Part shown: positions 35,859 through 44,237 of the stretch, piece by piece
How positions within the stretch are numbered: the stretch's first letter is position 1
Layout of the letters: each line of letters opens with the position of its first letter
Assembly: GCA_964342385.1 (NCBI GenBank)
Contig: CAYFGP010000003.1
Coordinates: forward strand, 82,924-146,923
From: Oceanospirillum sp964342385
GTDB lineage: Bacteria; Pseudomonadota; Gammaproteobacteria; Pseudomonadales; Halomonadaceae
Direction: 5' to 3'
Length of the DNA stretch: 64,000 nt
Notes under the pieces: model-generated
Databases searched by the model: none
What the model was told of the DNA's origin: nothing
Seen by the model: the letters and a program-made list of their open reading frames with translations, nothing else
Translations under genes and position numbers: made by a program

Positions 35859-36712
35859 ATGCTAAGTGACGGTCTGACGTTAGCCTACATTGTTCGAAAA
35901 ATAAGTTCTAGTCGCTCTGTAGTTAACAAATGGCATAGAAGGTATGAATCAACTGGTGCCATGGAATTAAGAGACGCCTCTCGAAGCGGTCAGCCAACAA
36001 AAATGACTCCAAAGATTCGCCAAAAAATCTTGCATATGACTGTTCTCATGATTCCCTAGGAAGCATCCTATTGGAGTGTTAGGTTGATAGTGAAATATGA
36101 AGGGATTACCCACTGGCAAGTTGCTTGGATCTGGAAAGAAGCCGATCTAAAAACATATCCTTCTCACATCTAAGATGAGCAGTGATCCTTTTCTTACTGA
36201 AAAAGTAGTCGATATTATCGTGATTTATGTGTAATGCAGTAGTCTTGGCTGTTGATGAAAATATACAAATACTTGATCGAGCTCATCCTATATTACTGCT
36301 GAAACCTGGAATGGCGTAGTGTTGTGCTCACGACTATAGACGTCATGGAATGGTTAACCTGTATGCATACTTCGATATATTAGTTGGAAAAGTCTGAAGC
36401 CGTATTACTCAATGTTACAGAGCGAAAAAGCTCCTGAGCTTTATAAAGCAAATAGATCAGTCAGTACCACAAGGCCTGGATCTTCATTTGATTTTAGATG
36501 ACAGCAGTACGCATAAAACACCAAAAATGCAAGAATGGTAAGAAGAGCATCCTTGCTTTGTTATTCGCTTCACTCTTACGAGTGCCTTATGACTAAATGC
36601 AATTGAAGGTCGGTTTGCTCAGCTGGAAAGGCGATCACTTCATCGAGGAAGTTTTAATAGCACGGAAGAATTCAGGAAAGAGATTAAGCGCTTCATCAAG
36701 GCTCATAATTAG
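35859..36712 (+). pseudogene. Decayed IS630-family transposase
   Basis: Fragments in shifting frames follow the order of an IS630 transposase. An N-terminal helix-turn-helix (VVNKWHRRYESTGAMELRD) is open at 35859-36059; then THWQVAWIWKEADLKTYPS near 36100, NAVVLAVDENIQILDRAHP (first catalytic aspartate region) near 36234, LILDDSSTHKTPKMQEW (second aspartate) near 36490, and LNAIEGRFAQLERRSLHRG (glutamate region) near 36600, ending at a TAG at 36710-36712. At least three internal stops or frameshifts make it inactive. Inverted ends were not located. Confidence 0.85.
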
Positions 36713-37272
36713 GAGAATAGCAAATTTTTTATCTGGAAAAAGTCAGCAGAGGCGACTTTAGGACCTATAGCGTAGGCTAAACTGAGCTTGTTAAAATAAA
36801 AGGTTCTCAAATTAACCATATGGTCCACTAGAGGTCGATTTAATCGGCATATAATAAGAATCTTTTAGGGGGTACATGGCAAGCTTAGCTTGGTATACGA
36901 TGTTTTATTAGTGCATCTTAAGAATGTTGTTTTATTATGCGACCTTATTTGTCTTGTTTTTTTATTTATATCTCACTGATTTTTTTAATGTTTTGGTGTC
37001 GTGATTGCTGTTGGTTTTTAGTTGATAAGACATGTTGTTTCATTTCTGTTATCTTGCGATCTATAAAATATTCTTAACGATATTCTGTCGTCATAAAAAA
37101 TCCATTTATCACTTGTATTGAATTGTGGTAGAAGTGTTAGGTAAATGTTGAACGGTTTTATATTTTATCGTTTTGCATTATTTCGTCCGTTCTGTAGGTT
37201 TTTATGTTAGTAAAAGCTAATTATTTTCCAGAATGCATTAATGGATATGAATATCACGAGTAGGAAGTCAGG
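36713..37272. other. AT-rich region upstream of the amine oxidase gene
   Basis: No gene or clear repeat is visible. The segment is strongly AT-rich, typical of the edge of horizontally acquired DNA and of H-NS-like silenced promoters. It lies between the IS630 remnant and the amine oxidase gene and must hold that operon's promoter. AGGAAGTCAGG precedes the ATG at 37273. Confidence 0.5.
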
Positions 37273-39411
37273 ATGAATAAAGATGTGATAGTTATTGGTG
37301 CCGGTTTTACTGGGCTCACGGCGGCCAAAAAATTGGAAAAAGAGGGAAAAGATTTTTTAGTTCTTGAAGCAGAAAATAGACTAGGAGGAAGAAATTTTAG
37401 CTTTAGTCCTAAAAATATAGAAATGCCAGGGCTAGAATATGAACACGGCTCTCAATACATAGGACACTCTCAAGAGCCGCTGTGGTCGACTGTGACTGGT
37501 GATGATTTTTATAACTGGATGGTTGAGAATTACCCGGAATATACAAAATCATTTGTACCTGATGTAGCCAATTCAAGTTCTGATTGCGACGGTAGCTTAC
37601 CGCCTTACATTGTTGATAACTACACTGATAGACTACCCTACGATGAGCAAGTGCTTATCCTGACTGACACCAGAACAAAAGAACCGACTCGATTCCCATT
37701 TAATAAAAATGATACCCCGTACGGTATCACGGGTTTACCCAGTGGTATTGGTCTGCCTAGTATCTTGGCAATTGGCCTTGTTTCCTTAGATATTATATTT
37801 ATTGAAAGCTGTATTAATGTTGTTGAGCCATGGGAGTCTGAGTTTAAAGGTCTTTATACTGCAGAAGACCTTGATTCAATCAGCTTTGAGGAATGGTTGA
37901 ATGAAAGCCCGCGCAGCAAATATATGACACCAACGGCTCTTGATGCTATTCGTATTGCTGTTCAAGCACTGCTTTCGGTTGAGCCTTCAGAAATATCTGC
38001 TTTGTATTTTTTCTGGTATTGCGCCTGTAATGAAGGCTTCTTCAATGAAGTTAATGATTCTATCAATGGCCCTCAGCAGTATTGGTTACGCTGTGGGTTT
38101 GGCAAAGTACTTGAGTTTTGTAGTGAAAGCTTCAAGGAGCAAATTCAGTTTGAGCAAACAGTGAAATCTGTTTCTGTAGATGAAAGCTCAGAGTATCCTA
38201 TTTGCTTAAAGGTTAATGAACATGACGCTTATTATGCCAAACAACTTATTGTTGCAGTGTCACCTCATACCGCTAATAAAATAGAATGGCCGAGTGATTT
38301 GCCCGAGTACTATCAAGCGCTAATGAAGCAAGGTATGGGGCGTACTCTCAAAGCTCAAGTGTTTTATGATAAAAGCTGGTGGAATAATATTGATAATACA
38401 GGGTGGCAAGGTTATTCGGGTGGTACCTCTTATCCTGTGTTATGGACCATGGACAACTCAGCCTATGATGGTAATGGAACATATCACTCGTGTCTGATGA
38501 CATTCACGATTGGCGACCAGATTAACGAACTTGAAAAAGCTTTGGCAACCGCTGAGTCAGATCCTCAGGAAGGGCTTAAGTCATTCTTGACGAAACATAT
38601 TAGTTATTTGTTTACAGGTCGTTATGATTACGGACCAGCCTTAAAACCTGTCGCTATTGAATCAAGCCTTTGGGTTAAAAAAACTAATATAGATGGCTAT
38701 CAAGTAGGGACTTTTATCGGTGGTGGACCTAATACTGTCTTTGCGCCAAACTTTATTACTTCAATGTATGATGGCAAACCAGCCCTATCCTATATAAATC
38801 AGCCATGGAAAAATTTAATCTATTTTTCTGCCGCTGAGCTTGCACGCAATCTTAATCCGAAAACGCCGGAGGTTTGTGAAATTAAACAAGATGAATCTGG
38901 GTCTCTACTTCCCACAGAGCAGTTCTCAGATAATCGTTGTAACTTAGGTTACATGAATGGCGCTATCTATAGTGGTCAATATGTTGCTCAGCAAGTGATC
39001 GAGGGTGTTGATTTTAAAGAACCCGTTTCCCCTGAATCTTCAGCTGAGAAAGGACATTGGCAACCGATCACCCTGCTATCTTATGCACTCAGAAGGGCGT
39101 TAGATTCTTTCTTTAGCTCTGGGCAGACCTTTTCAGACATTACTCAGAACCAACAAGAAAAACTGCTAAGTAGCTTGTTAGGAGACTTGGATAAAGATTC
39201 AACAGATCAAGGAAGTATGGGGCATATGCTTAGAAATAGAGCTATGGAGCTCTATATGAATAAGGATATTAATAAAATTGATTTCCTGGCTAATTTAGCT
39301 AAAGAGCAACTTGACAGCTTTGATGTTGTCCATGCTCAGCTTAAACAGGAAGGTGTCTCAGAAGAGATGATTGACTTCCTGGCAAGGTTGTATGGCCAGA
39401 GTGCATCTTAA
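37273..39411 (+). CDS. Flavin amine oxidase-like protein, 712 aa
   Basis: FAD-dependent oxidase of the MAO/L-amino-acid oxidase fold. The dinucleotide site is VIVIGAGFTGLTAAKKLE from residue 5, followed by LEAENRLGGRNF near 32. A lysine equivalent to the flavin-near lysine of MAO is in TLKAQVFYDKSWW near 358, and the substrate-domain end LGYMNGAIYSGQYVAQQ is near 557. Two oddities stand out: the usual FAGE motif reads YFSAAELA and is separated from the GYxxGA segment by about 30 extra residues, and there is a helical C-terminal extension of about 110 residues not found in ordinary MAO. The stop codon directly abuts the kinase start. Substrate unknown. Confidence 0.83.
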   Translation: MNKDVIVIGAGFTGLTAAKKLEKEGKDFLVLEAENRLGGRNFSFSPKNIEMPGLEYEHGSQYIGHSQEPLWSTVTGDDFYNWMVENYPEYTKSFVPDVANSSSDCDGSLPPYIVDNYTDRLPYDEQVLILTDTRTKEPTRFPFNKNDTPYGITGLPSGIGLPSILAIGLVSLDIIFIESCINVVEPWESEFKGLYTAEDLDSISFEEWLNESPRSKYMTPTALDAIRIAVQALLSVEPSEISALYFFWYCACNEGFFNEVNDSINGPQQYWLRCGFGKVLEFCSESFKEQIQFEQTVKSVSVDESSEYPICLKVNEHDAYYAKQLIVAVSPHTANKIEWPSDLPEYYQALMKQGMGRTLKAQVFYDKSWWNNIDNTGWQGYSGGTSYPVLWTMDNSAYDGNGTYHSCLMTFTIGDQINELEKALATAESDPQEGLKSFLTKHISYLFTGRYDYGPALKPVAIESSLWVKKTNIDGYQVGTFIGGGPNTVFAPNFITSMYDGKPALSYINQPWKNLIYFSAAELARNLNPKTPEVCEIKQDESGSLLPTEQFSDNRCNLGYMNGAIYSGQYVAQQVIEGVDFKEPVSPESSAEKGHWQPITLLSYALRRALDSFFSSGQTFSDITQNQQEKLLSSLLGDLDKDSTDQGSMGHMLRNRAMELYMNKDINKIDFLANLAKEQLDSFDVVHAQLKQEGVSEEMIDFLARLYGQSAS

Positions 39412-42400
39412 ATGGCTACGACATCTGAATCTACTGCTGATTCAAAGATCCTCCCTTTCCAGATTGGCAACTTTCTGGTTAAGGGAGTGTTGGGGCGTGG
39501 AGGCATGGGGATCGTTTATGAAGCTTGGGACGAGCTAAACGAACGGTCCGTTGCTCTTAAGGCTATTCAGCTTAATATTCCCTCTGCGCTTTACCGATTG
39601 AAGCTGGAATACCGCCAGGTCTCCTCAATTGTTCATCCTAATCTGGTTGGTTTATACGATCTAACATATCTGGATGGGCATTGTTATATCGTGATGGAGT
39701 ACATCGAAGGCAAGGCACTTGGTCATGTTATTGCTAACACCTATGGACTAGATAATAGATTAGAAGCACTTACTTCTACAAAAATTCTTGCAGATAGCCC
39801 TTATGTTGATCAGTCCGAAGTACACTGGCCTCCTAATAAACCATTCGGATCGGATATCAACGTACTGGATATTGCAAGGCAGTTAGCCCAGGGAATATTT
39901 GCGTTGCATGTGGGTGGTGTACTGCATTTAGATATAAAACCATCAAATATGATATTAAAAGATGATGGTCAAATTAAGCTGCTTGATTTTGGCGTTGCTC
40001 AACTGATCAATGTTAAACATAGAAAACTGCATTATGAGAGGGCCGCTACTTTACAGTATGTTTCTCCCGAATACTTAGATGGTGAAGTCCCAACTGCTGC
40101 CAGTGACTGGTACAGTTTTGGTGTTGTTGTGTTTGAGCTAATAACAGGCAAACAATATACAAGAAGGCTGTTTCACAGAAACCCACATGAGCAAGCTATT
40201 TTTGATGAGGTTACTCTTACATTACTGAATGACTATTTGCCATCAAAAATAACTCTATTGTTAGAACGGTTACTGAATGAAGATCCATTGAAACGTCCAC
40301 CAGATAGAGAGATTCTTGAAGTATTTAACATTCATGAGCCGCTTTGGCATATAGGGGAAGAGAAAGACGAAAAAAAGGTATTTATTGGCAGGCAAGATGA
40401 ATTAGAGCAATTAAGTAATGCATTTGATTGTCATAGAGAAGGAAAGTCTAATATTGTCAATGTCGTCGGGGCCCCAGGCGTTGGCAAAAGTGAGTTGATT
40501 AATCACTTCTTAGATGCTTATAAGGATTCGCTTATACTGGTAGGACGCTGTTATGAGCGAGAGACAGTCCCTTTCAAAGCTTTAGATATGGTCATTGATG
40601 ATTTTTCTGAGTACCTGAAAAGCTTACCAGCGACAATTCGCGATAGTTATGTTGTTGATGGATTTGAGTATTTAGCAATACTATTTCCTGTTCTCAAATA
40701 TCTTGTGCCAGATAAGACTTTGAATCTTAATATTGATGCAGCTCATTGTCGGATTCTGGCAATGAAGGCATTAGCATCCAGTCTGACTTTAATTGTTAAT
40801 GATCAACCCGTTATTATTTTTATTGATGATATTCAATGGGGAGATGAAGATAGTGCCAACTTATTGATCAACCTAATGGAGTTTCAGTCATATAAAAAGC
40901 CTTTTATTGTATTGAGTGAAAGATCGGGAGGAGATTTAAACAGTCGTTTTACTTCTACGCTCAATCAATTCTGGAGCAATAGCAGCTCGGATATGCAATA
41001 CCAGACTATTGAAGTTGAATCTTTTGATGAAAAAGAGGGTATGACGTTGGTTGATGCTCTTTTGGGGAATGCACATGCCATTTCAGAGCAAAGGGCGCAA
41101 GAGATAGTTCGAGTCAGTCGAGGTATTCCATTTATTTTGGAACAGCTTCTTCTTTATTATGATCAAACTGGGGCTATGGAGAATATTAATGCTGTCGGTA
41201 TTATCAAATCCAGGCTTGATGTTCTGTCAAATCAATCCCGAGAAGTCTTATCTTTATTAGCTATTGCTGGTCAGCCCGTTAAGGTTAGTGCAATTCTAGA
41301 AGCTGCTGGAGTTTCCAATATAGATGATTTTTCTTTCACTTGTCTTAGAGCCCAACGATTTCTGATTGTTCAGCATGACGAGTCGGTACAATACTTTCAC
41401 GACCAAATTCGTGAATCTGTATTGATTCTTGAGTCAGAGAATAGGGTGGAAGAGAAGGCGAGAAAGCTCGCACTTGTATTGGAGAAATATTCTGATTCTG
41501 ATAATTCATTGTTAGGTCGACTCTTCTATCAAGGCGGAGAAGATCAGAAAGCTATTTCGTTTATGCTAAGAGCGGCAGACGATGCTGAAAGCAGTTTGGC
41601 ATTTAGCCGTGCAGCTGATTTATATCAGAATGTTATTAATTGGTTACCTGATTCAGAGTTTGATGAGAGCCGAAGAGTTAAAGAACGAAAAGCTATCGCA
41701 TGGTCTAAAGCAGGCTATGGAAAAAAAGCAGCTCAGTTATTCAGTGACTTAATGCGAACAGGTGGCGTAAGTGACGAAGAAAGAGCTCGGCTAGGCGCTT
41801 TGGCAGCAGAACAATTCATGTACGGGGGGCATATTGAGGAAGGTGAAAAAATATTTCGTCCTTTATTAAAAAAGTGGAGATTGCCTTACCCTTCCTCAAT
41901 CAAGCTGGCGACCATTAGTATTATATACAGCGCCTTGTTATTAGAACTCAAAAGGAGAAGGCTTTCTTCTCGCGCGTTCAGCCGCTCTCAGAAAGTACAC
42001 CCTAAAATCGAACTGGCTTTTTCTGTAGCACAAGCCATGGGGAACTGGGATCCTATTAGAAGCCTCCATTTTTCTTTAATCGGCCTGAGGTTAGCAATAT
42101 CTGCGAATGATTTACCCTATATTGTTCAAGGATTGAATATATACGCTTTAGTACGCTCATACGGTGGCAAGCAAAAAGACAAAGAAGTGAGTGATTCGAT
42201 TTTTAAACAAGCCTCTAGTCTAGCTAAGCAATTAGATGATCCTGCTAATACCAACTATGGCCTGTTACTTAAAGGGATTGCTCATACTGCACGTAGCGAA
42301 TTGAGGCAAGGTATCCAAATGATCATGGAAGCCGAATCCCAGTTCTCACAACGGCTGGTAGATACAAAAAATAATAGTGTTATTGCTCGGACAACTGCAC

Positions 42401-43191
42401 TTAATATCTATTGGCAAATGGGTGAGTTAAATCAGATTGGTTCCCTAGCACCAGGATGGATTCAAGATGCTAAAGCCCGAGGGGATAAATTCTCTCTTGT
42501 TGAGTTAAATATGTTTCTTGGAATTTACGATGCTGCGAGAGGAGACTATATCAAAGGGCGTAAAACGATTGTGTCTGCAATTGAGTCTTGGCCATTGCAA
42601 GATTTTACTTTTCAGCACTGGGTCGCATCTAAAGCAATTACGCAAATTGATTTATTGTCTGGTCGGGAAGCTGAAGCTTGGCCGCGGTTACAACAAGAGA
42701 TTAAGTTGGCTAAAAAAGCTGGTTTATTTGATTCTGTTTTTGTGCGCATCGACTTTATGTTCTTAAAGGGAAGGGTTGCATTGGCTTGTGCTGAGTCCGG
42801 CAGTAAATTAAGACCCTCGATGATAAAGGTTGCACAGAGAGAGTCTGATAGGCTCAGGAAGGAAAATAATCATGCAGCAAAAGGGCTGGGCTTTTGTCTT
42901 CTGGCTGCAGTCGCAAGGCTAAGGAATCAGCCAGAACAGGAAATCCTGGCCCTTAAAGAGTCATGTATCTATTTTGAACTGGCTCAGATGGAATTGTATT
43001 TATTAGCGATGAATAATTGTTTGGCAAAAATTAATCGTGAACAAAGCACTCTTAAAAAAATAAAAGATCGTTTTATTGATCTAGGTGTTAAAGATCCTGA
43101 ACGATACCAAATAATTTACTACCCATATATGGCTTATTATGATGAAAAGAATATTTTTGAGTTCAATGATCGGGATTGCCTGATGGAATAA
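39412..43191 (+). CDS. Ser/Thr protein kinase fused to STAND-type AAA ATPase and helical repeats, 1259 aa
   Basis: The kinase domain (about residues 20-310) is complete: glycine loop GRGGMGIVY at 28-36, lysine K50 in VALK, catalytic HLDIKPSN at 172-179, DFG at 192-194, and SPEYL at 218-222. The ATPase of AAA_16/STAND type follows: FIGRQDEL from 324, Walker A GAPGVGKS at 353-360, and Walker B VIIFIDD at 467-473 with IQWGDED after it. From about residue 680 to the end are alpha-helical TPR-like repeats, a usual sensor or partner-binding platform. The architecture is close to PknK/MalT-like proteins and cyanobacterial kinases, but lacks a DNA-binding or histidine kinase tail. The ATG follows the upstream stop with no gap, so translation is probably coupled. 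Confidence 0.87.
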   Translation: MATTSESTADSKILPFQIGNFLVKGVLGRGGMGIVYEAWDELNERSVALKAIQLNIPSALYRLKLEYRQVSSIVHPNLVGLYDLTYLDGHCYIVMEYIEGKALGHVIANTYGLDNRLEALTSTKILADSPYVDQSEVHWPPNKPFGSDINVLDIARQLAQGIFALHVGGVLHLDIKPSNMILKDDGQIKLLDFGVAQLINVKHRKLHYERAATLQYVSPEYLDGEVPTAASDWYSFGVVVFELITGKQYTRRLFHRNPHEQAIFDEVTLTLLNDYLPSKITLLLERLLNEDPLKRPPDREILEVFNIHEPLWHIGEEKDEKKVFIGRQDELEQLSNAFDCHREGKSNIVNVVGAPGVGKSELINHFLDAYKDSLILVGRCYERETVPFKALDMVIDDFSEYLKSLPATIRDSYVVDGFEYLAILFPVLKYLVPDKTLNLNIDAAHCRILAMKALASSLTLIVNDQPVIIFIDDIQWGDEDSANLLINLMEFQSYKKPFIVLSERSGGDLNSRFTSTLNQFWSNSSSDMQYQTIEVESFDEKEGMTLVDALLGNAHAISEQRAQEIVRVSRGIPFILEQLLLYYDQTGAMENINAVGIIKSRLDVLSNQSREVLSLLAIAGQPVKVSAILEAAGVSNIDDFSFTCLRAQRFLIVQHDESVQYFHDQIRESVLILESENRVEEKARKLALVLEKYSDSDNSLLGRLFYQGGEDQKAISFMLRAADDAESSLAFSRAADLYQNVINWLPDSEFDESRRVKERKAIAWSKAGYGKKAAQLFSDLMRTGGVSDEERARLGALAAEQFMYGGHIEEGEKIFRPLLKKWRLPYPSSIKLATISIIYSALLLELKRRRLSSRAFSRSQKVHPKIELAFSVAQAMGNWDPIRSLHFSLIGLRLAISANDLPYIVQGLNIYALVRSYGGKQKDKEVSDSIFKQASSLAKQLDDPANTNYGLLLKGIAHTARSELRQGIQMIMEAESQFSQRLVDTKNNSVIARTTALNIYWQMGELNQIGSLAPGWIQDAKARGDKFSLVELNMFLGIYDAARGDYIKGRKTIVSAIESWPLQDFTFQHWVASKAITQIDLLSGREAEAWPRLQQEIKLAKKAGLFDSVFVRIDFMFLKGRVALACAESGSKLRPSMIKVAQRESDRLRKENNHAAKGLGFCLLAAVARLRNQPEQEILALKESCIYFELAQMELYLLAMNNCLAKINREQSTLKKIKDRFIDLGVKDPERYQIIYYPYMAYYDEKNIFEFNDRDCLME

Positions 43192-43210
43192 TCATGTAGT
43201 TAGTTTTGAG

Positions 43211-43244
43211 ATCTGTATTTACGATAAACATCGTAAATACAGAT
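43211..43244. terminator. Strong intrinsic terminator after the kinase gene
   Basis: ATCTGTATTTACGAT (43211-43225) and ATCGTAAATACAGAT (43230-43244) form a perfect 15-bp stem with a 4-nt loop, followed by TTTT. It ends the amine oxidase-kinase operon and may also serve the convergent PAP2 gene. Confidence 0.88.
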
Positions 43245-43258
43245 TTTTGCTAAAAAGG

Positions 43259-43948
43259 TTACTGATTAGAAGAAGACTTAGCTATACAAGAGTCTTCCTT
43301 TAACATCCACTTGGCCATCAGCCAGCCACTGGCGTAACAGATATAGCCTGAGAAGATAATATCACTCAGAAAGTGCCCGCCCTGAATTACTCGAATACCA
43401 CCAACAAACAAGCCTAAAGCTATACCAAACGTCATCCAGCGGCGGCAACGGAATACCCAACCCAGTGCGATAAAGGCAAACCCCATGGCGGCATGGCCGC
43501 TCACAAATGAGCAGTTTTTCTGACACTGGTTACTCACTTCTAGTGGTGGCGTAAAGTTCAGTTGGCCGCCAAACTCTACTACGTCCCTTGGACGGGCTCG
43601 ATCCCAGTTATCTTTAAAGCCGGTGTGTACAATGATGCCAGGGCCAATCAGGAGAAAGGCAAGCATAAAGTAAGATTTTCGCTTGTGGGTTCTACTCCAT
43701 TCTGGTGCTTGTTTAAGTAGAGGGACTAGGCATAACGCGAGTAATAGGGGAATGATAACGTTGGGAAGTTCCTTGAAGAGCCAGTAGATAAACTGTACAA
43801 ACAGATTGTCGTTGGCGGGGAAACTCACTGTGGTCGGGTCATAGAATAACCCTGTTATCATGATGTCCAGCTCGGGCCAGAGGGTGAACAGAAGCGCTGC
43901 GAATAGGAAACTTGTGGAAGCTATGCCAAATGGCCATTTTTTTATCAT
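43259..43948 (-). CDS. PAP2-family membrane phosphatase
   Basis: Integral membrane lipid-type phosphatase. The three-part signature is present: KDNWDRARP (near residue 109), SFVSGHAAMG (near 147) and RVIQGGHFLSD (near 184), with the catalytic histidines in the second and third parts. Five to six membrane segments are apparent. Length 229 aa is typical. Likely substrates are undecaprenyl pyrophosphate, phosphatidylglycerol phosphate or lipid A phosphates; which of these is not decidable. Confidence 0.88.
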   Translation of the reverse strand: MIKKWPFGIASTSFLFAALLFTLWPELDIMITGLFYDPTTVSFPANDNLFVQFIYWLFKELPNVIIPLLLALCLVPLLKQAPEWSRTHKRKSYFMLAFLLIGPGIIVHTGFKDNWDRARPRDVVEFGGQLNFTPPLEVSNQCQKNCSFVSGHAAMGFAFIALGWVFRCRRWMTFGIALGLFVGGIRVIQGGHFLSDIIFSGYICYASGWLMAKWMLKEDSCIAKSSSNQ

Positions 43949-44237
43949 CGTAAGTTCCGTACATTTTTTTATTATTGGTAGAGGCTAAGTTCGTTTAGCC
44001 ACACTGACGTTACCAAAACACGTAAAAATTTCAAATTTATGACTCATATTGAGCCCTTCTAATATCGGGTGAATATAGAATATTTGGTTATAGAGCTGCT
44101 TGGTCAAAGATTGTCGCAACGGAATATTAAGGAAAGATTAAGAGATCAGCGGTGGAAAAAATGTTAGAGGTTGAGAAGACGCATTTACTGCAGAAGTGTT
44201 GATAAATGCGTCAGCTCGATGTGTGAATAGGGGCGAT

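Noticed and set aside
37273..43191. Reading the amine oxidase unit as a lodAB-type lysine oxidase locus
   Set aside because: There is no quinoprotein LodA, and the second gene is a kinase-ATPase rather than a flavoprotein maturation factor.
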